In this document: in pieces, positions 1 through 6,407 of the stretch
Numbering within the stretch: the first letter of the stretch is position 1
Layout: every line of letters begins with the position of its first letter
DNA from: CAYNWK01 sp964400875
Lineage (GTDB): Bacteria > Chloroflexota > Anaerolineae > Anaerolineales > UBA4823
Direction of reading: 5' to 3'
NCBI GenBank assembly: GCA_964400875.1
Contig: CAYNWK010000169.1
Coordinates: 1-9,394 of the forward strand
DNA length: 9,394 nucleotides
The notes under the pieces: model-generated
What the model was told of the DNA's origin: nothing
Database searches by the model: none
What the model saw: the letters and a program-made list of their open reading frames with translations, nothing else
Program-made: the position numbers and the translations under genes

Positions 1-213
1 CAGCTGATGCTGCGCTACGCTTTCGACGAGCTCAACCTGTACCGCCTGGTGGCGCAGATCCCGGCGTACAACCGGATCGCCATACGCCTGTTCGAGGGCG
101 CCGGCTTCGTCGAGGAAGTCCGCCGGCGGGAAGCTCTGCACCGCGCGGGCCAGCGCTGGGACGCGCTCGAATTCGGGCTGCTGCGAGAGGAATGGGAGGC
201 TGGACGTGGATAA
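1..213 (+). CDS. GNAT family N-acetyltransferase, RimJ/RimL-like (C-terminal part)
   Basis: The reading frame is open from the first base of the window, so only the last 70 residues are seen and the true start lies upstream. The visible part is the C-terminal half of a GNAT fold: a helix LRYAFDELNL, then the AYNRIAIRLFEGAGF segment (the N-x-x-A-x-x-x-x-x-x-x-GF pattern of motif B), then an ALHRAGQRWDALEFGLLREEW tail typical of RimJ/RimL-type enzymes that acetylate amino groups using acetyl-CoA. The acetyl-CoA pyrophosphate loop is off the window. The next gene is a close tandem relative that starts 8 bases before this gene's stop, so the two are translationally coupled. The substrate is unknown; ribosomal protein, peptide, antibiotic or polyamine would all be possible for this family. 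Confidence 0.85.
   Translation, partial: QLMLRYAFDELNLYRLVAQIPAYNRIAIRLFEGAGFVEEVRRREALHRAGQRWDALEFGLLREEWEAGRG
10..39 (+). repeat. 30-base direct repeat, copy 1 (in the first GNAT gene)
   Basis: This stretch, coding LRYAFDELNL, is base-for-base identical to 584-613 in the second GNAT gene. It marks the pair as duplicated genes. The identity is higher here than in the flanking codons. Confidence 0.9.
194..199 (+). promoter_or_regulatory. Shine-Dalgarno site for the second GNAT gene
   Basis: GGGAGG lies 6 bases before the GTG at 206. This supports that GTG as the start, inside the 3' end of the preceding gene. Confidence 0.6.
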
Positions 214-802
214 ACCGCTGCTGCGTGGGGAGCTGGTGCGCCTGAAAGCGCTCGACCCAGAGGTGAACGCGTCCTTAGTCTCCAGTTGGAGCCGGGATGG
301 GGAGTACCTGCGGCTGCTGGACATCGAACCGGCGATCCCCTGGTCCGCCCAGCATATCAAAGAATGGTTGGAAAAGGAGATAGAGAAAGCGGACTCGGCG
401 GTCAATAATTTCCTCTTCTTTATCGAGACCCTGGCGGTCGAGGACGAGCCGGGCGGAAAGATCATCGGATTTGTCGGTTTGGGAGAAGTCGAATGGCACC
501 ACGGGGACGCCTTCGTGGGCATCGGCATCGGCGAGCGAGACTACTGGGGCCGCGGCTACGGAACGGATGCGATGCAGGTCTTACTGCGCTACGCTTTCGA
601 CGAGCTCAACCTGCACCGCGTTTCGCTCGGCGTATTCGAATACAACACCCGGGCGAGGCGCGCTTACGAGAAGGCCGGTTTTGTGGTTGAAGGCCGCGGC
701 CGGCAGGAGCTGCACCGCGATGGGCGCCGCTGGGACATGATCTTCATGGGCATCCTGCGGGAAGAATGGCAGCGCGCCCGGGCGGACGCGGCGAATAGTT
801 AG
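206..802 (+). CDS. GNAT family N-acetyltransferase, RimJ/RimL-like
   Basis: A 198-residue, full-length, single-domain acetyltransferase. It starts at a GTG with a well-placed GGGAGG, overlapping the upstream gene by 8 bases. The N-terminal strand LRGELVRLKALDPEV opens the fold. The segment FVGIGIGERDYWGRGYGTDAM (residues 103-123) carries the acetyl-CoA-binding loop W-G-R-G-Y-G at 114-119, as in RimJ/RimL enzymes (YWGKGYATEA-like). Motif B is EYNTRARRAYEKAGF (145-159), followed by LHRDGRRWDMIFMGILREEW. The family transfers an acetyl group from acetyl-CoA to a primary amine and acts in the cytoplasm. The C-terminal half closely matches the truncated gene upstream, so the pair is a tandem duplication. 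The true substrate cannot be told; labels such as ribosomal-protein acetyltransferase would be over-specific. Confidence 0.93.
   Translation: MDKPLLRGELVRLKALDPEVNASLVSSWSRDGEYLRLLDIEPAIPWSAQHIKEWLEKEIEKADSAVNNFLFFIETLAVEDEPGGKIIGFVGLGEVEWHHGDAFVGIGIGERDYWGRGYGTDAMQVLLRYAFDELNLHRVSLGVFEYNTRARRAYEKAGFVVEGRGRQELHRDGRRWDMIFMGILREEWQRARADAANS
584..613 (+). repeat. 30-base direct repeat, copy 2 (in the second GNAT gene)
   Basis: Identical to 10-39, 574 bases away, in the same frame and the same structural position of the paralogous protein. The sequences diverge soon after both ends of the repeat. Confidence 0.9.
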
Positions 803-842
803 CGTAAATTGGAATTATCGGACCGCAGATCCGGTCCATGTG

Positions 843-849
843 AGGAGGT
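843..849 (+). promoter_or_regulatory. Strong Shine-Dalgarno site deciding the ABC-2 permease start
   Basis: AGGAGGT matches the anti-SD core and sits 5 bases before the ATG at 855. The alternative GTG at 840 would overlap this site, and the ATG at 852 would leave only 2 bases, so 855 is preferred. The 52-base spacer after the previous gene (803-854) shows no clear promoter. Confidence 0.65.
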
Positions 850-854
850 GGATG

Positions 855-1682
855 ATGACGACATTGTTACAAGAATTCAGGGCGACTTACGCCTTCATGG
901 AGCGCAACGCCAACCTGGTCAAGCGCTACTGGTCCTGGGAGCTGGTGTGGATGGTGTACTCGATCGCCAACAGCCTCTCGGTGAGCTTCATCGGGCTAGG
1001 CATGGAGGCCATCGGCGGCGGGCAAAACGTAGATGGCCGCTTCCTGGTGCTCTACCTGGTGATCGGTACGCTGGTCTGGCGCTATCTCTCCAGCATCTTC
1101 TACTGGATCACGGAGGTGATCAGCATCGAGCGCTGGGAAGGGACCATCGAGTACACCCTGATGGCGCCCATCCACCGCATCACGCACATGGCCGGGCAAA
1201 CCTTCTTCGCCGTGATCTACTCGCTGTTCTTCACCGGCGTGATCCTGGTGGTGACCGTGGCGATCTTCCAGATCGACATGAGCAACGCCAACCTGTGGGG
1301 CGGCACGGTAATGCTGCTGGCAGGCAGCCTGTCCTTTATCGGGGTGGGCGTGATGGGGTCGGTTCTGCCGCTGCTCTTTCCGGAGCGCGGCGCCCAGATG
1401 ACCCACGTGATCATCGCCCTGTTGCTGCTGGTCTCGGGCGTGTATTACCCGGTTGAAGTGCTCCCCGACCTGCTGCGCAAGCTGGCGGTGTTCAGCCCGG
1501 CGACCTACGTGCTCGACGGCACCCGCCGGGCCTTTCTGGAAGGCGCTTCGACGCGCAGCCTGTGGCCATCCATCTGGCCGACCCTGATTATGGGTCTGAT
1601 CGCAATCCCGTTCGGCATGTGGGTATTCTCCCTAGCCGAACGCTATGCCAAACGCACCGGAAAACTGCACCGCAACGGCTGA
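855..1682 (+). CDS. ABC-2 type transporter permease
   Basis: A 275-residue integral membrane protein with about six hydrophobic segments, roughly at residues 28-50, 62-84, 112-138, 148-174, 182-204 and 234-258. The cytoplasmic loop with ERWEGTIEYTLMAPIHR (about 92-108) and the C-terminal block SGVYYPVEVLPDLLRKLAVFSPATYVLDGTRRAFLEG (about 193-230) are the hallmarks of ABC-2 permeases, which form the export channel for drugs, polysaccharides or lipids together with a separate ATP-binding subunit. A short positively charged tail (AKRTGKLHRNG) ends the protein on the cytoplasmic side. No ATPase gene is adjacent in the window: acetyltransferases lie upstream and a small unknown gene lies downstream. 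The partner must be upstream of the window or elsewhere. The substrate is unknown; a multidrug or antibiotic exporter is the usual default. Confidence 0.92.
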   Translation: MTTLLQEFRATYAFMERNANLVKRYWSWELVWMVYSIANSLSVSFIGLGMEAIGGGQNVDGRFLVLYLVIGTLVWRYLSSIFYWITEVISIERWEGTIEYTLMAPIHRITHMAGQTFFAVIYSLFFTGVILVVTVAIFQIDMSNANLWGGTVMLLAGSLSFIGVGVMGSVLPLLFPERGAQMTHVIIALLLLVSGVYYPVEVLPDLLRKLAVFSPATYVLDGTRRAFLEGASTRSLWPSIWPTLIMGLIAIPFGMWVFSLAERYAKRTGKLHRNG

Positions 1683-1737
1683 TCCGCGACCATCTAGATC
1701 GTGAGCGCATCAGCCTGGGTTTCCCGGTACAAAGATG

Positions 1738-1742
1738 AGGAG
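1738..1742 (+). promoter_or_regulatory. Shine-Dalgarno site for the small unknown gene
   Basis: AGGAG lies 6 bases before the GTG at 1749. It supports that start over the GTG at 1701, which has no purine-rich site in front of it. Confidence 0.55.
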
Positions 1743-1748
1743 AACGAC

Positions 1749-2057
1749 GTGATTTCTATCGAGATTCTGAACGAGAATCTTTCAAACGCCGAGAAACCGG
1801 AGAACCGGGCGCGGCCCGCGGCTTTGCCCGGAATGAACGCCCGATACAACGCAGGTTATGCCATGGTACAGGCCGGCAACGATGCCCTGCTGGAGGCGGC
1901 GCACACCGCCCGGCTGCTCAGAGCTGCGCAGACCGGTGGATCGGCGAACGACGTGCAGCGTTTTATCGTTGAAATGAAAACAGAGGTCTTAACGTTAGCC
2001 GAGCGCTACGCCGGCCGCGCTCACCAACCTCGCGTTCGAAGAGTAAGGGAAGCATGA
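1749..2057 (+). CDS. Small hypothetical protein, predicted helical
   Basis: A 102-residue protein from the GTG at 1749, chosen for its AGGAG site; a longer reading from GTG 1701 would add 16 residues. I do not recognise the family. The N-terminal third (to about residue 28) is polar and rich in N, E, P and R, and looks flexible. Residues about 29-60 (NARYNAGYAMVQAGNDALLEAAHTARLLRAA) and 65-90 (ANDVQRFIVEMKTEVLTLAERYAGRA) look like two amphipathic helices, followed by an Arg-rich tail. There is no signal peptide, membrane segment or cysteine. Its TGA overlaps the ATG of the next gene (ATGA), so it is probably co-translated with the two-domain acetyltransferase. A small partner or regulator is conceivable but unproven. 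A spurious reading is less likely given the SD site and coupling. Confidence 0.6.
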   Translation: MISIEILNENLSNAEKPENRARPAALPGMNARYNAGYAMVQAGNDALLEAAHTARLLRAAQTGGSANDVQRFIVEMKTEVLTLAERYAGRAHQPRVRRVREA

Positions 2058-3115
2058 TGATGAATGTACAAGAGCAATCCGTAATGCATAAGCAGGCAAA
2101 CGTAGATCTGCCGCACGGCTACCACAGCCGCCCATCCACGATGGACGACCTGGGAGCTACCGTAGCGATGTTCAACGCCGAATCCAGGCATACGACCGGG
2201 GTCGAGATGTTCGAGCCGAACGAGATCGAGAGCGAATGGACTTCGCCAGGCTTCGAACTGGGGCGGGATACGCGCGTGGTGCTGGCTCCGGACGGGGGAG
2301 TGGCCGGCTACTACGAAGTATGGGACCTGCACGACCCCCACGTGTCGGTGAACGGCTGGGGGCGCGTCCACCCCGATCACACCGGCAAGGGTATCGGTTC
2401 GCACCTGGTGCGCTGGGCGGAGAACCGGGCGCGCCAGGCGATTCCGCTGGCGCCGCCCGAGGCACGCGTGGTGATGTACCTGCACGCCTTGAGCAAAAAC
2501 AAGGCTGCCGGGCAGCTCTTCGTAGACCACGGATTCGAGCTGATCCGCCACTCGCTGCGCATGCGCATCGACCTGGACGGACCGCCGCCCGAGCCGAGCT
2601 GGCCGAAAGGCATCGCCGTGCGCCCCATGCGGGTCGGGGAGGACGAGCGCGCCATCGTCAACGCCGACCGGGAGGCGTTCCAGGATCACTGGGGCTACGT
2701 GGAAACGCCTTTCGAGGAAGAGTACCAGCGCTTGCTGCACATGATGCGCTCGGACGAGAACTTCGATCCGTCTCTGTGGTTCCTGGCGATGGACGGCGAC
2801 GAGGTCGCCGGGATCGCCCTGTGCGCCCCCAAGGCGCATCACGATCCAGAAATGGGCTGGGTGCGGGTTTTGGGCGTGCGCCGTCCCTGGCGGCACCGCG
2901 GGATCGGTTTGGCGCTGCTGCGCCACTGTTTTAACGTTTTCTACCGGCGCGGGCTGCGCAAAGCCGGCCTGGGCGTGGACGCGCAGAGCCTGACCGGCGC
3001 GACGCGGCTGTACGAAAAAGCGGGCATGCGCTCCGATCCGGAGTTCCAGTACAGCCTGTACGAGAAGGAACTGCGCCCTGGCGAGGACCTGCTCACCCGG
3101 GAGGCGGCGGGATGA
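2054..3115 (+). CDS. Two-domain (tandem) GNAT N-acetyltransferase
   Basis: 353 residues from ATG 2054. Three ATGs stand in a row (2054, 2057, 2060); the AAGGGA at 2045-2050 is best spaced for 2057 or 2060, so the N-terminus is uncertain by two residues. Two GNAT domains follow each other, about 22-172 and 187-338. The first has the loop T-G-K-G-I-G at 110-115 in the segment GWGRVHPDHTGKGIGSHLVRW. The second has the canonical R-H-R-G-I-G at 280-285, followed by GVDAQSLTGATRLYEKAGM (307-325), the motif B region. The tandem layout resembles mycothiol synthase (MshD), where one half is catalytic, but nothing here indicates mycothiol as product. The gene overlaps both neighbours by ATGA junctions. 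The likely activity is acetyl-CoA-dependent N-acetylation of a small molecule or peptide. Confidence 0.92.
   Translation: MMMNVQEQSVMHKQANVDLPHGYHSRPSTMDDLGATVAMFNAESRHTTGVEMFEPNEIESEWTSPGFELGRDTRVVLAPDGGVAGYYEVWDLHDPHVSVNGWGRVHPDHTGKGIGSHLVRWAENRARQAIPLAPPEARVVMYLHALSKNKAAGQLFVDHGFELIRHSLRMRIDLDGPPPEPSWPKGIAVRPMRVGEDERAIVNADREAFQDHWGYVETPFEEEYQRLLHMMRSDENFDPSLWFLAMDGDEVAGIALCAPKAHHDPEMGWVRVLGVRRPWRHRGIGLALLRHCFNVFYRRGLRKAGLGVDAQSLTGATRLYEKAGMRSDPEFQYSLYEKELRPGEDLLTREAAG
3099..3104 (+). promoter_or_regulatory. Shine-Dalgarno site for the second two-domain GNAT
   Basis: GGGAGG inside the 3' end of the preceding gene, 7 bases before the ATG at 3112. With the ATGA overlap it argues for translational coupling. 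Confidence 0.55.
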
Positions 3116-4107
3116 TCGCCACGCGTCCGGCCAGCGTCACACGGAGGCCGTACCGGGATAGGCGCGACCTGGCAGCTATGCGCGCTTTGCTGGTCGCAGG
3201 ACGCCGGGCCGATAACGGCAGCGACTACGTGCACGTCGGCGACCTGGACTGGTGGCTTTTCTACCTTCTCGACGGTCAGGATTGGCCGCGGGACGTCAAC
3301 TTGTGGGAAGAGGGGGATCGCTTGATCGCCTGGTCGCTGTTTACCCGGCGCGCGCAGACCTTCGACGTATTCGTTCACCCGGAGGAGCGGGGCGGCCGGC
3401 GCGCCAGGGCGATCTACGCCTGGGCCAGCGAGCAAGCCGCCGAGCGCGTGGCCGCCACCGGCGGAGCGGAACTGCGCACCCTATGGGTGCTGGAGGACGA
3501 CGCGGAGCTGAATCAAATTCTCGGAACTCGGGGTTTCAGCCGTGCGGCGAGGCATTCAGAATATCGGGCGCGCTCGCTGCAAGGGATCTCGCTGCCTGTG
3601 CCGGAGCTTCCGCCGGGCTTCCAGCTGCGCGCCGTCGCCGGCGAGGGCGAGGCCGAGCTGCGGGCGGCCGCCTCCTATGCGGCCTTCGAAGTCAACATGC
3701 CCTTCGAGCGCTACGTGCAGCGCTACCGGCGCTTCATGCGCACGCCGGTTTACGACCGGACGCGGGACTTGATCATCACCGCCCCGGACGGGCGCTGCGC
3801 CGCTTTCTGCCTGTTCTGGCTGGACCCAGCCAACCGTGTGGGTTTGTTCGAACCAGTGGGCGTCCACCCCGACTTCCATCGCCGGGGATTGGGCACGGCC
3901 CTGGTCGCCGGAGGCCTGGAGCGTATGCGGGCCGCCGGAATGGCTCAGGCCATCGTGTGCGCCGAGAGCGAGAACCCGGCCGCCCGGCGGCTATACCAGG
4001 CGCTGGGTTTTGAGGTGGTCAACCGCCTGCGCACCTACCGGAAGCCCGTGACAGCTCTCGCGGCCGCTCGCCCTGCTTCCGCAGCGATGTGGGCAGAGGT
4101 GACCTGA
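3112..4107 (+). CDS. Two-domain GNAT N-acetyltransferase with degenerate N-terminal half
   Basis: 331 residues; its ATG overlaps the previous stop by ATGA. The C-terminal half (about 168-312) is a clear GNAT domain: EPVGVHPDFHRRGLGTALVAGGLERM contains the acetyl-CoA loop H-R-R-G-L-G (256-261), and AESENPAARRLYQALGF (284-300) is motif B. The N-terminal half (about 10-155) keeps the GNAT layout (the strand DVFVHP, a following helix, and LGTRGFSRAARHSEYR) but its loop reads R-G-G-R-R-A at 93-98, with Arg where the central Gly of RxxGxG is expected. That half probably binds acetyl-CoA poorly or not at all. It likely arose by duplication with the preceding two-domain gene, then diverged strongly. 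It sits directly before an MFS exporter, which suggests modification plus efflux, but the substrate is unknown. Confidence 0.9.
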   Translation: MIATRPASVTRRPYRDRRDLAAMRALLVAGRRADNGSDYVHVGDLDWWLFYLLDGQDWPRDVNLWEEGDRLIAWSLFTRRAQTFDVFVHPEERGGRRARAIYAWASEQAAERVAATGGAELRTLWVLEDDAELNQILGTRGFSRAARHSEYRARSLQGISLPVPELPPGFQLRAVAGEGEAELRAAASYAAFEVNMPFERYVQRYRRFMRTPVYDRTRDLIITAPDGRCAAFCLFWLDPANRVGLFEPVGVHPDFHRRGLGTALVAGGLERMRAAGMAQAIVCAESENPAARRLYQALGFEVVNRLRTYRKPVTALAAARPASAAMWAEVT

Positions 4108-4118
4108 GTGAAAAAAGC

Positions 4119-5429
4119 ATGGTAGAGGTCTTTGAGGAGATGACTCCCGAACCGATTACCGCACCGGCTGCGGAAGGCAGCCTGGTCAAATCCCCGGCTG
4201 CGCCGCTGCTCAACAGAACGCTGCTGCTGTTTATGCTGGCTATGGTGCTGGCCAATACCGCGGGGAACATGTACCTCCCGCTGCTGCCGCTCTACCTGAA
4301 GAACCTGAACGCCAGCGTCGTGCAGGTCGGCCTGTTTTTCACCCTTTCGCAGGTCATCCCGCTGGCCCTGCAGATCCTGGGCGGCTGGCTCTCGGATTCG
4401 CTGGGCAGGCTGCGCAGCATCGCGCTGGGCAGCGTCGCCGGGGTATTCTCCTATGTCGGGCTGATCCTGGCCCCGGCCTGGCAGTGGATACTGGTGGGCG
4501 AAGGCCTGGGCGCGGTCACGCGCTCGCTGGTAGGTCCCAGCTTTGGCGCGTTCATCGCCGAGCAGTCGGCGGAGGAGAACCGCGCCCGGGTGTACGGCAT
4601 GACCGAGGGGATCTTCATGATCGTCAACGTGGTTGGCCCGCCACTGGGCGGCTGGCTGGCTGACACCTACGGTTTCAAGTTCATGCTGGTGTGCGCCGGC
4701 GGCCTGTACACCCTGGCGACCCTGATCCGCGTCGGCATGGCCCGCACGGCGTCGCGCAGCACGGAAGCCAACCCGCAGAAGCTCACCGTCGCCAGCTTGC
4801 GCGCCAACCTGGGCTTGATGACCGGCATGATCCTGGCGGGCGGCCTGGTCACCTGGATACTGGTGACCGACGGCGTGCGGGACGTGGCCTTCGCCTTATC
4901 CTTCAACTTACTGCCGATCTACCTGGATGATATCGGCGGCATGTCGATCCAGCAGATTGGCTGGCTGGAATCGATCTTCGGGGTGTTCATGATGCTGATC
5001 ACCCTGCCCGCCGGCTGGTTGGCGGACAAGAAGGGCGACCGGCTGGTCATCGTCATGGGCTTCTTCCTGCAGTTCGCCGCCCTGATGGTCTTCCTGCGGG
5101 TCGCCGGGTTCCTGGGCTACGCTTCAGCCTGGGCTCTGCTGGGGTTGGGGGTCGGCCTGATGGCCCCGGCTTACCAGTCGCTGATCAGCAAAGCCGTGCC
5201 GGAGAAAGTGCGCGGCACCGCCTTCGGGCTGTTCAACACCAGCCTGGGGGTGGTCTCGCTGCCGGCGCCGGCGTTGGGCGCGCAGTTGTGGGCGCGGGTC
5301 AGCCCGCGCTTCCCCTTCGGGCTGACCGCTTTCGCCTCGCTGCTGGCGGTCTTGCCGGTGTGGTTTAAGTTCAAACTGCCAGCGAAAGAGGAAGCCAATC
5401 CCTCCCCAGCCGCGGAAGTAAACACTTAA
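4119..5429 (+). CDS. MFS transporter, probable drug/metabolite exporter
   Basis: 436 residues from ATG 4119, 11 bases after the previous stop. GTG 4089, which would overlap the upstream gene by 19 bases, is the longest alternative. ATG 4140 has GAGGAG directly abutting it and is unlikely. No start has an ideal SD site, so the start is uncertain. A cytoplasmic tail of about 33 residues precedes about 12 hydrophobic segments. The loop between segments 2 and 3 carries MFS motif A, G-G-W-L-S-D-S-L-G-R-L-R at residues 88-99, and the second half has its echo AGWLADKKGDRL. Both mark the major facilitator superfamily, where gradient-driven transport is usual. The location between two-domain acetyltransferases suggests export of a toxic or acetylated compound. 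The substrate cannot be assigned. Confidence 0.92.
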   Translation: MVEVFEEMTPEPITAPAAEGSLVKSPAAPLLNRTLLLFMLAMVLANTAGNMYLPLLPLYLKNLNASVVQVGLFFTLSQVIPLALQILGGWLSDSLGRLRSIALGSVAGVFSYVGLILAPAWQWILVGEGLGAVTRSLVGPSFGAFIAEQSAEENRARVYGMTEGIFMIVNVVGPPLGGWLADTYGFKFMLVCAGGLYTLATLIRVGMARTASRSTEANPQKLTVASLRANLGLMTGMILAGGLVTWILVTDGVRDVAFALSFNLLPIYLDDIGGMSIQQIGWLESIFGVFMMLITLPAGWLADKKGDRLVIVMGFFLQFAALMVFLRVAGFLGYASAWALLGLGVGLMAPAYQSLISKAVPEKVRGTAFGLFNTSLGVVSLPAPALGAQLWARVSPRFPFGLTAFASLLAVLPVWFKFKLPAKEEANPSPAAEVNT

Positions 5430-5443
5430 TTCAGTAATTGTTT

Positions 5444-5448
5444 GGAGG
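5444..5448 (+). promoter_or_regulatory. Shine-Dalgarno site for the third two-domain GNAT
   Basis: GGAGG lies 5 bases before the GTG at 5454. The longer reading from TTG 5442 would begin within and over this site, so GTG 5454 is the better start. Confidence 0.6.
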
Positions 5449-5453
5449 TTATC

Positions 5454-6347
5454 GTGAGCACACCCATCACCGAATTTGCCCAGATCGATCTGGGAGCTAT
5501 TCCCGAGATCCCCGGTTTGAAGCTGCGCGGCTTTCAAGGCGAGTCCGACTACGCCCACATGCTGGCGCTGATCAACGCGGCCAAGCGAGCGGATGAGATC
5601 CAGCGCTCCGATACCCTGGAAGATATCGCCAGATACTACGCCCACCTGACGAACTGCAACCCGTACCGGGATATGCTCTTCGTCGAGGTGGACGAGGCGG
5701 TGGCAGCATACAGCCGGGTATGGTGGGGGTTGGGCGAGCAAGGCAAGTGGTTCGGTTTTCACCTGGAATTCACCCACCCGGCGTGGCGGGACCAGGGATT
5801 GAGGGAGGTCATCCACCGCTTCAACGAGGCGCGCCTGCGCCAGATTGCAGCCGAGCTGGAGGCGCAGGGCGAAATCCGGGCGGATACGCCGCGCTTCTTT
5901 GAAGCCTGGGCCAGCGACACGGAAGCCGAAAAAGCTGCCCTCCTGGAAGGAGAGGGCTACCACCCGGTGCGCTACCAGCTGGATATGGTCCGTCCGCTGT
6001 CCGAGCCGATCGAGGTGACGCCGATGCCGGAAGGTCTGGAGGTCCGCCCGGTGCCCCCNNNNNNNNNNNNNNNNNNNNNNNNNNNNNNNNNNNNNNNNNN
6101 NNNNNNNNNNNNNNNNNNNNNNNNNNNNNNNNNNNNNNNNNNNNNNNNNNNNNNNNNNCGTCCCTGGCGCCGGCGCGGCCTGGCCCGCTCGCTGCTCACC
6201 CAGAGCCTGCAGATGTTCAAGGAGATGGGCATGGAAGAAGCTGCCCTGGGCGTAGACGCCGAGAACTTGAGCGGCGCGCTGCGCCTGTACCAGAGCGTAG
6301 GCTTTAGCGAAGTCAAGCGCACGACCACGTATCACAAGGCGCTGTGA
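5454..6347 (+). CDS. Two-domain GNAT N-acetyltransferase, interrupted by an assembly gap
   Basis: The start is GTG 5454, chosen for its GGAGG site. As written it has 297 codons, 33-34 of them hidden by N. The N-terminal GNAT half (residues about 20-180) includes FHLEFTHPAWRDQGLREVIHRF, whose acetyl-CoA loop reads R-D-Q-G-L-R at 112-117 and lacks the last small residue of RxxGxG/A. After the linker EVTPMPEGLEVRPV (187-200) the gap begins. After the gap comes R-P-W-R-R-R-G-L-A, with the intact loop R-R-R-G-L-A, then LGVDAENLSGALRLYQSVGF. This matches the C-terminal half of the gene at 2054-3115 closely, down to the linker. That gene has about 83 residues between the matching flanks, so roughly 150 bases more than the 100 N are probably missing; the full protein would be near 347 residues. 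The substrate is unknown. Confidence 0.88.
   Translation: MSTPITEFAQIDLGAIPEIPGLKLRGFQGESDYAHMLALINAAKRADEIQRSDTLEDIARYYAHLTNCNPYRDMLFVEVDEAVAAYSRVWWGLGEQGKWFGFHLEFTHPAWRDQGLREVIHRFNEARLRQIAAELEAQGEIRADTPRFFEAWASDTEAEKAALLEGEGYHPVRYQLDMVRPLSEPIEVTPMPEGLEVRPVPXXXXXXXXXXXXXXXXXXXXXXXXXXXXXXXXXXRPWRRRGLARSLLTQSLQMFKEMGMEEAALGVDAENLSGALRLYQSVGFSEVKRTTTYHKAL
6059..6158. other. Assembly gap (100 N)
   Basis: Exactly 100 N, the conventional placeholder for a scaffold gap of unknown size. It falls inside the C-terminal GNAT domain of the gene at 5454-6347. The flanking frames happen to agree across 100 bases, which gives a false look of an intact 297-codon gene. The right flank begins CGTCCCTGGCG, which is also found in the paralogue at 2882-2892. 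Confidence 0.97.
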
Positions 6348-6407
6348 GGGAGGAGGCGCCGGCAAGCCAGGGGAGCTGGCGCGCGCAAGGTGGAGTTGCC
6401 ACGGCCA

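Noticed and set aside
1692..1699. Palindrome ATCTAGAT after the ABC-2 gene
   Set aside because: Eight bases is too short to distinguish from chance, and nothing around it suggests an operator.
2021..2926. Long open frame on the - strand (301 codons) opposite the first two-domain GNAT
   Set aside because: It lies antisense to a well-supported GNAT gene; its translation is low-complexity, rich in H, R, Q and V, with no motif. Long shadow frames are common in GC-rich DNA.
5124..6365. Long - strand frame (413 codons) spanning the N gap
   Set aside because: It is kept open only by the N run and GC-rich composition, and lies opposite the MFS and GNAT genes, which carry real family motifs.
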